Source: Bacillota bacterium | Lineage (GTDB): Bacteria; Bacillota; SHA-98; UBA4971 | Length of the DNA: 32,563 bases | Direction of reading: 5' to 3' | Assembly (NCBI GenBank): GCA_012689375.1 | Contig: JAAZLO010000004.1 | Location: 1-32,563 of the forward strand | Part shown: piece by piece, positions 1 through 9,700 of the stretch | Numbering within the stretch: position 1 is the stretch's first letter | Layout: each line of letters begins with the position of its first letter | Made by a program: the position numbers and the translations under genes | The notes under the pieces: generated by a model | What the model was told of the DNA's origin: nothing | Databases searched by the model: none | Seen by the model: only the letters and a program-made list of their open reading frames with translations

Positions 1-493
1 TACACATTCTGTCTCTTGTGACCTTAGCTATTATGGATGCAGCGGAAATACTGTAAGATATGATATCCCCCTTGATAAGCCCGGTTTGTGGGGTAGGGAC
101 AGGTATTGTTTCGGCGTCCACTAAGATATGATCAACTTCGATATCAAGATCCTTCACGGCAAGTTTCATAGCGAGCCTCGTGGCCTGTTTAATATTAATC
201 TTATCTATTATTGTTTCATTTACAATTCCGATACCCCATGACAGGGCAGTTTTTATAATGGCTTCATATAGGGTTTCCCGCTTATTTGCAGATAAAGTCT
301 TTGAATCACGAATACCGTGGATATATGTTCCTTGTGGCAATATTACGGCAGCCGCTACCACAGAACCTAGCAGGGAACCCCGACCCGCCTCATCTACCCC
401 TGCTACATTAGTAAAGCCCTTTTTCCAGAGCCCTATTTCGTAATCCATTGTATGATTGGCAGGAATACCCTTGTTACAGACACAGTCATTCAT
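1..493 (-). CDS. rnhB: Ribonuclease HII, partial (3' end beyond the window)
   Basis: RNase HII cuts the RNA strand of RNA/DNA hybrids and removes single ribonucleotides misincorporated into DNA. Translating the minus strand from 493 gives an open frame to the window edge, 164 codons. It contains the family's first catalytic block GVDEAGRG (Asp34 and Glu35) and, close to the edge, the block ASIIAKVTRDR. The ATG overlaps the rbgA stop in a TAATG arrangement, as elsewhere in this operon, which fixes the start and suggests coupled translation. The first 20 residues carry Cys4 and Cys6, ahead of the conserved fold. The C-terminal third is missing only because the window ends. It is the last visible gene of the ffh-to-rnhB operon, in the position rnhB holds in Bacillus subtilis. 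Confidence 0.95.
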   Translation of the reverse strand, partial: MNDCVCNKGIPANHTMDYEIGLWKKGFTNVAGVDEAGRGSLLGSVVAAAVILPQGTYIHGIRDSKTLSANKRETLYEAIIKTALSWGIGIVNETIIDKINIKQATRLAMKLAVKDLDIEVDHILVDAETIPVPTPQTGLIKGDIISYSISAASIIAKVTRDRMC

Positions 494-1362
494 TAGAGTT
501 TTTCTTCCAATCCGTTATCTATTGCTGAATCCAGGGTTATTCTCCCAAGGAGTCCTTTCCTGAATTCCGATATTACTATTGCCGCCGCTCTAGAAATATC
601 GATTGTACCGCCTGATCCCAAACAGCCTCGGCTCTTACCTATTGACTGTAGAATCTTATAATTATCCGGATGTTCAATATCGTCCGGTTTAAAACGTGAG
701 ACAAGGGAATGATAGGCCTTATCTTTAAGAATGCCAAGAAGGGTCCGGGCTACCTCCACCCTATCAAAGCTCCCTTCATCAAGTGCACCGGTAACTGCAA
801 GCTTAAAGAGGCTTTCCGAATCACTCATCCCAGGGGATAAAACACCCGGCATATCCAGTAAGTCAATGGCTCTTCCCACTCTTATCCACTGCTTACCCCT
901 GGTTATCCCGGGTTTTGCCCCAGTCCTTGCCGATTTCCTTCCGGCAATTCGATTTATTAACGATGATTTACCTACATTCGGAATACCGACAACCATGATC
1001 CTAAAAGGCCTCGGCCTTCTTTTCCGCTTGCCAAGTTCTAACATAAAATCTTCTGATATACGGGAAGTGCCGGAAATTAGATCCTTCACACCTTCGCCTG
1101 TCTCAGCATTTACAGCATAACAACTGATAGCATCAGCCTTTAATATATCAATCCATGCCTTAGTTTCTTTAGGTTCAGCTAAATCGTATTTTGCCAACAC
1201 CACAATTTGCGGTTTGTTCTTAATTATTGTCTTAATTTTAGGGTTCCGGCTTGTTCTGGGGATTCTAGCATCAAGCATTTCAATTATTAAATCGACCCCT
1301 GCAATATATTTCTTTATTACCTGTCCGGCCCTTGCCATATGGCCTGGAAACCATGAATTCAT
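493..1362 (-). CDS. rbgA: Ribosome biogenesis GTPase RbgA (YlqF)
   Basis: RbgA is a circularly permuted GTPase needed late in 50S subunit assembly. The 289-residue product starts [12 protein letters not shown], the family's typical N-terminus. I chose this ATG because it overlaps the lepB stop as TGATG; a longer frame from 1422 would run 61 bases into lepB. G motifs appear in permuted order: a G4-like AKYD (57-60), then G1 GIPNVGKSS (126-134), a G2 threonine near residue 154, and G3 DMPG (170-173). A C-terminal RNA-binding domain follows. The G4 motif is normally NKxD; here the Asn is Ala, encoded by GCA. It sits between lepB and rnhB. Identification is secure from the N-terminus, motif order and context. 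Confidence 0.95.
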   Translation of the reverse strand: MNSWFPGHMARAGQVIKKYIAGVDLIIEMLDARIPRTSRNPKIKTIIKNKPQIVVLAKYDLAEPKETKAWIDILKADAISCYAVNAETGEGVKDLISGTSRISEDFMLELGKRKRRPRPFRIMVVGIPNVGKSSLINRIAGRKSARTGAKPGITRGKQWIRVGRAIDLLDMPGVLSPGMSDSESLFKLAVTGALDEGSFDRVEVARTLLGILKDKAYHSLVSRFKPDDIEHPDNYKILQSIGKSRGCLGSGGTIDISRAAAIVISEFRKGLLGRITLDSAIDNGLEEKL

Positions 1363-2087
1363 CACAGCTTCATCAGGCGTGCCTCTGGATTCTTCACAAG
1401 ACTTATTCTGTTCAACGGCCACCAGATGAAGCCTGCTTTCCCCACTATGTTACCCATAGGAACAAAACCAACATCAGGGTATCTGGAATCATCACTGTTA
1501 TTTCTGTTATCACCAAGCACAAAGTAATGACCATCCGGCACTGTCTTAGGTCCGAAATAACCATAAGTGAGATCCAGGGTGTAGTCTTCATCAAGGACTG
1601 CCCCGTTTAAAACAACAAACCCATCACGAATTTCCACTTCATCGCCGGGGATGCCGATAACTCTCTTAATGAATCTTCGTTTAGGGTTTGCAGGGTATCT
1701 AAAGACAACAATATCCCCGAATTCAGGTTTTTTAAACCTGTAAATAAGCTTATTTACGATAAGCCTCTCCCGATTATGAAGGTTTGGTTCCATACTGCTG
1801 CCTTCCACCACAAAAGTTTGTGCAACGAAAGTTATAATAAAAGCAGCCAATACGATAGCAATTCCAAAGGCTTGAATATATTCAACAATCTCAGCCTTTA
1901 CTTCAGGAGATAAGGCTCTCTTTATCCCTGCCTCTGCTAAAGTTTCCGGGGTACCGCCTTCAATACCAGATGCCAGGCATACATCACAGCCATTAACACT
2001 TTCTTCACCTTCACGGCATTCGGTATTATCATGGCCGGTTTTAGAATGATTCAAATTCATTTCCTCCGGATTCAATTCGGATTTCAT
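1362..2087 (-). CDS. lepB: Signal peptidase I
   Basis: Type I signal peptidase removes signal peptides from secreted proteins at the outer face of the membrane. The 241-residue product has one membrane segment at about 71-94. After it come the catalytic serine in GSSMEP (Ser98) and the general-base lysine in RRFIKRVIG (Lys141). Downstream is the conserved box [11 protein letters not shown]. The ATG overlaps the rplS stop by four bases (ATGA), so the start is well supported. The cytosolic N-terminal tail is long for a Gram-positive enzyme, about 68 residues, acidic, with Cys24, Cys34 and Cys37, the last two in CDVC. Lying between rplS and rbgA links a secretion enzyme to the ribosome and SRP operon. 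Confidence 0.95.
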   Translation of the reverse strand: MKSELNPEEMNLNHSKTGHDNTECREGEESVNGCDVCLASGIEGGTPETLAEAGIKRALSPEVKAEIVEYIQAFGIAIVLAAFIITFVAQTFVVEGSSMEPNLHNRERLIVNKLIYRFKKPEFGDIVVFRYPANPKRRFIKRVIGIPGDEVEIRDGFVVLNGAVLDEDYTLDLTYGYFGPKTVPDGHYFVLGDNRNNSDDSRYPDVGFVPMGNIVGKAGFIWWPLNRISLVKNPEARLMKL

Positions 2088-2431
2088 CTTCTCCTCGCTT
2101 CTTTTACCCGGGCACGTCTGCCTACGCGATCCCGCAGGTAATAAAGTTTCGCTCTTTTTACTCTGCCGTACCGTGTCACTTCTATTTTGTCTATCCTCGG
2201 GGAATGAAGAGGGAAAGTTCGTTCTACTCCTATACCTGCAGATATCTTTCTGACAGTAAATGTCTCCCGGGTACCGCTGCCCCTGCGGGAAAGGACAATT
2301 CCCTCAAAGACCTGTATTCGTTCCCTCCCCCCCTCAACAACTTTTGCGTGCACTTTAACGGAATCCCCGGGGCTAAACTCAGGGATATCATCACGCAATT
2401 GCTCCTTTTCGATAATATCAATCATATTCAT
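2084..2431 (-). CDS. rplS: 50S ribosomal protein L19
   Basis: L19 is a small basic protein of the large subunit at the interface with the 30S subunit. The 115-residue product starts [13 protein letters not shown] and contains [16 protein letters not shown] and [18 protein letters not shown]. It ends in an Arg-rich tail, as in the family. The start lies 14 bases inside trmD and is preceded by GGAGG on the minus strand at a suitable distance. The end overlaps lepB by four bases. trmD followed by rplS is a classic bacterial pair. Length and motifs match the family with no oddities. Confidence 0.97.
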   Translation of the reverse strand: MNMIDIIEKEQLRDDIPEFSPGDSVKVHAKVVEGGRERIQVFEGIVLSRRGSGTRETFTVRKISAGIGVERTFPLHSPRIDKIEVTRYGRVKRAKLYYLRDRVGRRARVKEARRR

Positions 2432-3194
2432 TTTCAGGATCCTCCCTCATTAAATCCGACAACTGCTCACTTTTAATATCCCTGAGTAATTTATAATCCT
2501 CAGGGTCTAAGGAAGCTTTTTCAAGCAAATCCGGACGCCTTGACAATGTCCGTGTAAGTGCCTGTTTTTTTCTCCAGAGCCTGATCTTTTCATGGTTTCC
2601 CGAAATTAAAACATCAGGCACAATCATCCCCCTGAAATCTCTCGGCCTTGTGTACTGGGGATAGTCTAAGACCCCTTTTTCAAAGGATTCATTGACAAGC
2701 GTATCCCTGCTTAAAACCCCGGGTACAAATCTTGTCACTGCATCCACCAGCACCATTGCAGGTAATTCCCCACCTGTTAATACATAATCCCCAATGGATA
2801 TTTCATCTGTGACCAATGCATCCCTTAGGCGCTCATCCACACCTTCATAACGTGCGCAGATTATTATTATATGGTGTTCTTCGGCAAGGGCCTTAACCAT
2901 TCCCTGGTTAAGGGTTTTCCCCTGTGGTGTCATTAAAATAACCCTGTCCGCCGGTTCCCCCATTTTCTTTTGTATATACTCCGTTGCAGCAAATATCGGC
3001 TCCGGCTTCATAATCATACCAGCCCCGCCGCCAAAAGGATAATCATCAGTCATCCTATGCTTATCTACAGTAAAGTCTCTTATGTTATAGATGTTTATTT
3101 CGATAAGCCCACTTTCACGGGCCTTTCCTATTATGCTCTCAGAAAGTGGTACCTTGAACATCTCAGGGAAGATGGTGAGTATATCAATTTTCAA
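2418..3194 (-). CDS. trmD: tRNA (guanine-37-N1) methyltransferase
   Basis: TrmD methylates G37 next to the anticodon using S-adenosylmethionine and so prevents +1 frameshifting. It is a SPOUT trefoil-knot enzyme. The product contains [11 protein letters not shown] at the N-terminus, [11 protein letters not shown], and the knot motif [19 protein letters not shown] chose TTG at 3194 (258 residues) because it gives the canonical [13 protein letters not shown] and has AGGTG six bases upstream. A GTG at 3203, directly after the rimM stop, would add three residues but leaves little room for a ribosome site. The end overlaps rplS by 14 bases. Confidence 0.96.
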   Translation of the reverse strand: MKIDILTIFPEMFKVPLSESIIGKARESGLIEINIYNIRDFTVDKHRMTDDYPFGGGAGMIMKPEPIFAATEYIQKKMGEPADRVILMTPQGKTLNQGMVKALAEEHHIIIICARYEGVDERLRDALVTDEISIGDYVLTGGELPAMVLVDAVTRFVPGVLSRDTLVNESFEKGVLDYPQYTRPRDFRGMIVPDVLISGNHEKIRLWRKKQALTRTLSRRPDLLEKASLDPEDYKLLRDIKSEQLSDLMREDPENEYD

Positions 3195-3203
3195 ATCACA
3201 CAC

Positions 3204-3758
3204 CTACCTGAAACCTGGAATCAGATCCACAGTCATTGTGCCAAGTTCAGGGTTTATATCCTTCACTATTTCCTGCACTGCAGGTATTAGTATATTTTTT
3301 CTCGAACCCGGCTTATTCCGGCCGTGGGCAACCTCATAAATGTCATTTGCAACCCCGTTTATTACCTGAATTATCCTGCCTAAATATATACCTTCTACAG
3401 TCAGGACCTTCAAGCCTTCAATTTCAAACACATAGTAACAATTTTCAGGCAATGGAACAAGATCTTCCTTAGGTACCTCCAGAACAGCACCTCTAAGAGC
3501 CTTTGCACCATCGATACATTGAATACCGACAAACTTCAGAATTATGACATTTTTATATTGCCTTATGTTTTCAATCTTTAAAGTCTCAACTTCAGCTTTA
3601 TCCTTGTATTTCACTCTGAGCTTAAGCCCGGGTGAAAACTGCTGGGGGAAATCAGTAAAAGGTAAAACCCTTACTTCACCACGATTACCCTGGGAAGCAA
3701 CAACTCTTCCCACCGCAATAAAATCCCCCGGCTTCATAGTCCTATGGAACTGTGACAT
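3204..3758 (-). CDS. rimM: Ribosome maturation factor RimM
   Basis: RimM binds S19 in the 30S head and assists maturation of 16S rRNA. The 184-residue product has the N-terminal RimM barrel (about 10-90, with VGRVVASQGNRGEVRV) and a C-terminal PRC-barrel (about 100-180, with YVFEIEGLKV and ending DLIPGFR). The ATG overlaps the khpA stop as TGATG and has GGAG eight bases upstream. An internal Met8 (MKPGDF) is also possible. It is flanked by khpA and trmD, the usual arrangement. Confidence 0.95.
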   Translation of the reverse strand: MSQFHRTMKPGDFIAVGRVVASQGNRGEVRVLPFTDFPQQFSPGLKLRVKYKDKAEVETLKIENIRQYKNVIILKFVGIQCIDGAKALRGAVLEVPKEDLVPLPENCYYVFEIEGLKVLTVEGIYLGRIIQVINGVANDIYEVAHGRNKPGSRKNILIPAVQEIVKDINPELGTMTVDLIPGFR

Positions 3759-3988
3759 CAGACAATCTCCACTGTGGCTCTTTTCCCATGCCGTGCAGAG
3801 CAGGCACGTACTAATGTCCTTATGGCCTTCGCGGTTCTTCCTGATTTTCCAATCAATTTACCTTTTTCATCAGGGTTACAGGATACTTCATATACAATAA
3901 CCCCTTCTTCATCTGTAACATCAACTACAGAGATTTCCTCAGGATTGTCTACAAGATTCTTTGCAATGTATTCCACCAGTTCTTTCAT
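3758..3988 (-). CDS. khpA: KH-domain RNA-binding protein KhpA (YlqC)
   Basis: This small single-KH protein binds RNA. In Firmicutes KhpA works with KhpB (Jag) and affects cell elongation and small-RNA biology. The 76-residue product carries the GxxG RNA-binding loop within KLIGKSGRTAKAIRTLV, and its length is typical. The ATG overlaps the rpsP stop by four bases, and its own stop overlaps the rimM start. The rpsP-khpA-rimM order is conserved in Firmicutes, which supports the call. Nothing unusual is visible. Confidence 0.93.
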   Translation of the reverse strand: MKELVEYIAKNLVDNPEEISVVDVTDEEGVIVYEVSCNPDEKGKLIGKSGRTAKAIRTLVRACSARHGKRATVEIV

Positions 3989-4266
3989 TTAACGTCAACT
4001 CCCCCGGAAGCTCTAGTTGTCCGATTAATTACACCTGCTCTTACAAGCACTGATTCTGCAGATTCTGTAGGAAGCGCACCTTTATTCAACCATTCCTGGG
4101 CTTTCTCGCTGTCAACCTCAATGGTCGCCGGTTGCGTCCTGGGGTTATAATGCCCAAGAATCTCAATAAACCGCCCGTTTCTGGGAGAGCGGGAATCAGC
4201 TACAACTATCCTATAGGAAGGTTGCCCTTTTGCACCGGTTCTTGCAAGCCTTATTCTAGGCGCCAC
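3985..4266 (-). CDS. rpsP: 30S ribosomal protein S16
   Basis: S16 is an early assembly protein of the 30S subunit. The product carries the family motif YRIVVADSRSPRNGRFIEILGHYNP, split here as YRIVVADSRSPR and GRFIEILGHYNP. I chose the GTG at 4266, giving MAPRIRLART and 93 residues. It has a G-rich ribosome site (GGGGGGTG) six bases upstream. The upstream GTG at 4275 lies inside that site. It is the second gene after the ffh promoter and overlaps khpA by four bases. Confidence 0.96.
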   Translation of the reverse strand: MAPRIRLARTGAKGQPSYRIVVADSRSPRNGRFIEILGHYNPRTQPATIEVDSEKAQEWLNKGALPTESAESVLVRAGVINRTTRASGGVDVK

Positions 4267-4319
4267 TATTGTCACCCCCCTGTTTTTTAAAAATAATTTC
4301 TTCCCTGATATTTAAAGCG

Positions 4320-5666
4320 TTACTGCATAAAAGGAATCATTCCTTTTCGCAGGGCGCGGCGTCCGGCTTTACCCGCCCCGCCTAGCTGTTTCAGGAACCC
4401 TTTAACTTGATTAAATTGGCGCAGCAACAAATTGACATCCTGGACTTTAACGCCGCTTCCCCTAGCAATTCTCCTTCGCCTACTACCATCAATGACCCCA
4501 GGATTTCTTCGTTCATCAGGCGTCATTGAATTAATAATTGCCTCTATTTGCCTAAAACGGCGCTCATCTACCTTCATATCGCGCAAGCCTTTAACCCGTC
4601 CCATACCGGGAATCATACGGATCACTTCGTCCAACGGACCAAGCTTTTGCATATGTTTTAATTGATCTTGGAAATCTTCCAGGGTAAAATCGGTGGTCTT
4701 CAGTTTCTCCCCAAGGCGGGCTGCCCTTTCCCGACTGTAGCCGGCCTCCGCCCTTTCAATAAGGCTGAGTATATCACCCATACCCAATATGCGTGAAGCC
4801 ATACGATCCGGGTAAAAAGGCTCCAGAGCGTCTATTTTCTCACCGGTTCCCACAAATTTTATGGGTTTACCTGTTACCGCCTTTGTAGATAAAGCCGCGC
4901 CGCCCCTGGCATCTCCGTCAAGTTTAGTAAGAATAACCCCGGAAATTTCTAAGCGTTCATCAAATCCGGATGCTACATTAACAGCATCCTGGCCTGTCAT
5001 AGCATCAACTACAAGGAGTATCTCATGTGGCAAAATTACCCTTTTCATCCCATCGAGTTCAGCCATAAGTTCATCATCTATATGAAGCCTACCCCGGGTA
5101 TCTACTACTACCAAATCACAACCTAGGAATTTTGCCCTGTCGATACCTAGGGATACCACCTGTATTGCATCATCGTCCTTTTCGGAGGTAAACACTTCAA
5201 CACCTGCAGTATCTCCCAATACCTGAAGCTGCTTAACAGCTGCAGGCCTCCAGGTATCAGCTGCGATCAATAACGGCTTTCTCCCCTGTTTTTTCATAAG
5301 GTACCCAAGTTTTGCGGCAGTTGTTGTTTTTCCTGAACCCTGTAATCCCACAATCATGATAATTGTAGGGGGCTTTGACGCATACGAAATTTTGCTCTCC
5401 CGTCCACCCATTAACTGCGTCAATTCAGAATTAACAATTTTTATTACTTGCTGCCCAGGGGTAAGGCTGGCTGCTACCTCACTGCCTACAGCACGATCCC
5501 TTACTTTTTCTATGAAATCCTTAACCACCTTAAAGTTTACATCAGCTTCGAGAAGGGCTATACGGATCTCACGTAAGGCCTCATCAACATCGGCTTCACT
5601 TAACTTGCCCTTCTTCCGAAGTTTGCTAAAGGCTTCCTGTAGTCTTGCCGTTAGATTTTCGAACAC
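4320..5666 (-). CDS. ffh: Signal recognition particle protein Ffh
   Basis: Ffh is the SRP54 GTPase that binds signal sequences and SRP RNA and delivers ribosomes to FtsY. The 448-residue product has an N domain (1-90), a G domain with Walker [11 protein letters not shown] (107-116), [12 protein letters not shown], and a C-terminal Met-rich M domain with the RNA-binding segment [11 protein letters not shown]. Its usual start [13 protein letters not shown] begins at GTG, with AAGGGGG eight bases upstream. The G3 motif, almost always DTAGR, reads DTRGR (189-193) and the next loop reads ADTWRPAA. A consensus sigma-A promoter lies just upstream. The small ylxM gene often found before ffh in bacilli is absent here. 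Confidence 0.96.
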   Translation of the reverse strand: MFENLTARLQEAFSKLRKKGKLSEADVDEALREIRIALLEADVNFKVVKDFIEKVRDRAVGSEVAASLTPGQQVIKIVNSELTQLMGGRESKISYASKPPTIIMIVGLQGSGKTTTAAKLGYLMKKQGRKPLLIAADTWRPAAVKQLQVLGDTAGVEVFTSEKDDDAIQVVSLGIDRAKFLGCDLVVVDTRGRLHIDDELMAELDGMKRVILPHEILLVVDAMTGQDAVNVASGFDERLEISGVILTKLDGDARGGAALSTKAVTGKPIKFVGTGEKIDALEPFYPDRMASRILGMGDILSLIERAEAGYSRERAARLGEKLKTTDFTLEDFQDQLKHMQKLGPLDEVIRMIPGMGRVKGLRDMKVDERRFRQIEAIINSMTPDERRNPGVIDGSRRRRIARGSGVKVQDVNLLLRQFNQVKGFLKQLGGAGKAGRRALRKGMIPFMQ

Positions 5667-5695
5667 TGGGACTTACCCCCTTTGCTCACTCAAGT

Positions 5696-5724
5696 AGTAT
5701 ACACTTAGCGACTTAGGGCGTCAA
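5696..5724 (-). promoter_or_regulatory. Sigma-A promoter of the ffh operon
   Basis: On the minus strand TTGACG (5719-5724) is followed after exactly 17 bases by TATACT (5696-5701). Both boxes differ from consensus by one base. Transcription would start near 5689, about 23 bases before the ffh start codon. The 82-base ftsY-ffh gap contains this promoter and the ffh ribosome site. Confidence 0.75.
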
Positions 5725-5748
5725 CTCAGTCTCGGCACAGGAATTTTG

Positions 5749-6729
5749 TTAATTCGAGCCCTGAAAGACCGCATTGGCAAATTCCTTTGGGTTAAAACCC
5801 CTGAGATCCTCGATTCCTTCTCCTATACCTATAAGCTTTACGGGAATTCCTATAGTATCCCTTATCGCCAAAACAATACCACCTTTTGCAGTGCCGTCTA
5901 ATTTTGTTAAGGCAATACCTGTGACTTCCACTGATTCCTTAAAAACCTTAGCCTGATTTAGCCCGTTCTGACCGGAAGTAGCATCCAAGGCAAGTAAGAC
6001 CTCATGGGGGGCACCTGGAATTTCTCTTCCAACGACACGTTTAATCTTTTCCAGTTCCTTCATTAGATTTACGCGGGTGTGAAGTCTTCCTGCAGTATCC
6101 AAGATCACATAATCAGCTCCTCTTGCCTTTGCAGCCTGGCAAGCATCATAAGCCACCGCAGCAGGATCCGCGCCTTCCTCATGGCGGATAACTCTCGCCC
6201 CGGCTCTTTTACCCCAAATTTCCAGCTGATCAATGGCAGCAGCCCGAAAAGTATCCGTTGCCCCCAAAATGACTTCAGAACCTTGAGTTCGAAACTTATG
6301 GCACAGCTTCCCTACAGTTGTAGTCTTACCTGTCCCGTTAACTCCTACAACCATGATTACAGTGGGCCCTTCCATAGCCTCAGTAAGAGGCTCTGGAGAG
6401 CCGAGAAGTAATGTTATTTCTTCCTTAAGGCTTTCCAAAACTTCATCTTCCTGTAAACTCCGCCCAGCTTGTTTCAAACGTTCAGAGAGTCCAGAAAGGA
6501 GCCTGGTTGTAGTCTCGATCCCTACATCTGCCTGTAACAATATAGCTTCTAGTTCATCCAGAAATTCCTTATCAAGAACAGGCCGCCTTTTCATCAAGGA
6601 TTGTATACGTCCTACTATGCTCCCACGAGTTTTTACCAACTTATCCCGAAAACTTGCTAAAAACCCCTTATTGTTCTTTTCAGAATCACTGCTTTCAGTT
6701 TGTTCCTTAAAGTTGCTGTCCATATCCAT
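5749..6729 (-). CDS. ftsY: Signal recognition particle receptor FtsY
   Basis: FtsY is the membrane-associated SRP receptor GTPase that pairs with Ffh. The 326-residue product has a short charged N-terminal region, a four-helix N domain (about 20-110) and a G domain. Motifs are GVNGTGKTTTVGKL, DTFRAAA, an intact DTAGRLHT and TKLDGTAKGG. The long acidic A domain of E. coli is absent, as in most Firmicutes. The ATG at 6729 is 23 bases after smc; the ribosome site is weak (AAAGGTG, rather far upstream), so Met3 is an alternative start. The smc-ftsY pair is conserved in Firmicutes. Confidence 0.96.
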   Translation of the reverse strand: MDMDSNFKEQTESSDSEKNNKGFLASFRDKLVKTRGSIVGRIQSLMKRRPVLDKEFLDELEAILLQADVGIETTTRLLSGLSERLKQAGRSLQEDEVLESLKEEITLLLGSPEPLTEAMEGPTVIMVVGVNGTGKTTTVGKLCHKFRTQGSEVILGATDTFRAAAIDQLEIWGKRAGARVIRHEEGADPAAVAYDACQAAKARGADYVILDTAGRLHTRVNLMKELEKIKRVVGREIPGAPHEVLLALDATSGQNGLNQAKVFKESVEVTGIALTKLDGTAKGGIVLAIRDTIGIPVKLIGIGEGIEDLRGFNPKEFANAVFQGSN

Positions 6730-6752
6730 TAAGATATCTCACACCTTTGCTG

Positions 6753-9700
6753 TCAAGCTGTCTCCTGATGATCGGCACTGTCCAAATCAAGTGACACAAG
6801 TTTTGATACACCGGATTCCTCCATGGTAACTCCGTAAAGAACATCAGCGCTTTCCATTGTACCCTTCCTATGAGTTATAACGATAAACTGGCCTTCACCT
6901 GCTGCATCCTTAAGAAGTTCTGCAAACCTTCCGACATTGGCTCCGTCTAATGCCGCATCGATTTCATCCAACATACAACATGGACTGGGGCATACCTTAA
7001 GAATCCCAAAGACCAGAGCGATTGCAGCTAAAGCCCGCTCACCGGTGGAAAGGAGCGTAAGATTTTGGAGCCTTTTCCCCGGCGGTTCCGCTACAATTTC
7101 AACCCCCGGAGGCTCGTCTGTTTCGGAATCAACCAGAACTAAATCGGCAGTTCCGCCACCAAACAATTTTGAAAAAAGCGTATTGAATTCCTGCCCTACC
7201 TTTTTAAGGGTCTCCCTGAACTGCTTTTCACTTCTTTTATCGTAGTACTCAATAAGATTTTCCAGGCAATCCATGGCATTCTTAATATCGTCGGATCCTT
7301 CCGTTAGAAATTCCTGCCTTAATTTCATAGCTTCATAAACTTCAATTGCACCGGGATCAATAGGTCCCATAGAAACCATTTCCTCCCGGAGCATTCTGAT
7401 TTCCTCTTTAATATTGTTCTTTTGACTAATTGCTTTATGTTGATCAGGATCTATTGCTTGTTCCGCCTCTTCAGGTGTCATCCCATAAATTTGCATTAGC
7501 CTGTCTTTCATATAGCGGATCCCTTCAGTTGTTTCCACCTCACGTAGGTGAAGCGCTGACATGTTTTTTCCCAGCTTTTCACTTTTAACCCTAAGGGCTT
7601 CCAGGGCCTTTTCTTTTTCACTGATACAATCGGTAACTTCGTGTCCGGATTTTTTCAGAAGTATGAGCCTTTCCTCTAATTTGAGCCTATCCTTCCGAAG
7701 GGCATCAAGGTAAGCTTTATCCTTATCTAGTAATTTATAAGTCTCCGGAATTGAATTTTTGATCTCCTTTATTTTTTGTTCCGTAAGATTAATTTCTGAG
7801 ATCATTGTTGAAAGAGATTTTTCCATGGAAGAAATACGGGTCTTCAAATTTTCGCCTTCTTGGGCACGTGATGCAATTTTTACTTTGGCTGCAGTAATTT
7901 TATGCATAGCTTCTTCACGGGCGAGGGAGAGGCTCCTAAGTCTCTGAGAAATCTCTTCCTGGGTCTCAGAAAGCCTGTCGCTGGCAAGGGTAAGTTCTGA
8001 ATACTTTTCTTTTAAGTACTGCTTAGTCTTATCACCCGATACTTCCTCGGCTTCCTTTGCATCAAATTCAGATTGAAGCATATCCGTAAGAAGCCTAATT
8101 TTACCCAGATCTTTTCGCCTTTCTGCTTGAAGCACCCCAAGCTTTGTTACTTCAAATTCAATTTCTCTAGATTCCATATTTAATTTAGAGCAAAGCTCTT
8201 CTAAGCCGTAAATCACATCTTTTATTTTTTTAATTTGTTTGGTTACCCTAAGTGCTTCCGCATTAAGATTCTTTTCCTCTATTTCCAAATTAGCAAGACG
8301 GCGCTTTACTTTAAGCAATTGCCCGCCCGGCTTTACTATATTACTCCCGCCTGTGATTGCACCCCCGGGAAAAATAATATCACCGTCAACTGTCACAATC
8401 TTTAAAGATTTACCTGATGCCAGGGCCACCTTAACAGCTACATCAAGATTATCAACAACCACAACCCGCCCCAATGAAAAGTCTACTGCCTTACAGACAG
8501 ATTCATCGCAGGATACAAGTTTGGATGCAATACCACAAACACCGGGTATGCTTAGGGTATGTTTATATCTTTTGGGAAATCCAAAAGCCCGAATAAGATC
8601 TAAAGGCAGGAATGTTGCTCTTCCTAACCTATATTCTTTAAGATAGGCAATCCCGTCCTTTGCATCTGTTTCCCTTTCTACCACAATATCATAAAGAGAT
8701 CGCCCTAACGCAACCTCAATAGCGTTTTCATAGTTATCGGGGACTTTGATTATATCGGCAATAATCCCGATAATTCCTCTAAGCTTACCATGATCCGCCG
8801 CAGTTATAACAGCCCGGGTTCCTTCAGGGTACCACCCGCTTCCGGTTGATCGCTGTCTATAAGCATCAAGTTCAAGAGATTTAGCATTAGCCTGTCTTTC
8901 TAACTCTCTCAAGGTCTCATATAAATTTTCTAATTCATTCCGGGAGGATTCCAAATTTTCCTCAGCTCGGGATAATTTCTGCGTGAGAACTTCCCGTCTT
9001 CTGTTAAACTCAGACAGCAATTCTTCATCGCGTTTTAACTGATTAGAAATATCCCCAAATTCTTGTTCCGCATCTTTCAATTGCTGTTTATTTCTTTCAA
9101 ATTGTCTCTTTTTAGCCTCATCAGCCATTTGTTTTCCGGTCAGTTTGTTTTTTACCTCAGCCAATTCTGAGAGAACCTCTATGATATCAACCTTTAGACA
9201 ATCCTCCCTGTCCTTCTCAGCCTTTAAATCTGTTGCCAGACGTTCTTCTTCGGATTCCCATATTTTCAGTTCCTCATTAGCATGTTTCAGATCATCGTTA
9301 ACGGCTATAAGACGGGAACACTCATGTTTAAGCTCGGATTTAATATCAGTCAGAATTACCATGTCCTTTTTGTAAGCTGCCTCCAGAGAGGCTAGTTGGC
9401 TTTCTAGGTTTGCAATCCGCTCAGATGTTACCCCTATATTCCCTTCTGTTTTTTCTATTTTATCGCCAAGTATGGCTATGTGGGAATAGATTTCATCACG
9501 TTCATCATCTAATTGGGTACGGCTTGCTTTTTCAATGAGGATTTGATCACCAAGCCTGTCCCTGTCCTTTTCTACTTTATTAATCCGGGCTTCAACCAGA
9601 TCGAGTTTATCCTGTAAATCTGTATTAATCCTATTTAATTTTTCAAGTTCAACGAGAATAAAATTTATCTCAAGAGTTGATAACCGATGGTTATATTCCT

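Noticed and set aside
731-1120. Plus-strand open frame of 129 codons opposite rbgA
   Set aside because: It is a shadow of the rbgA GTPase domain with no independent evidence.
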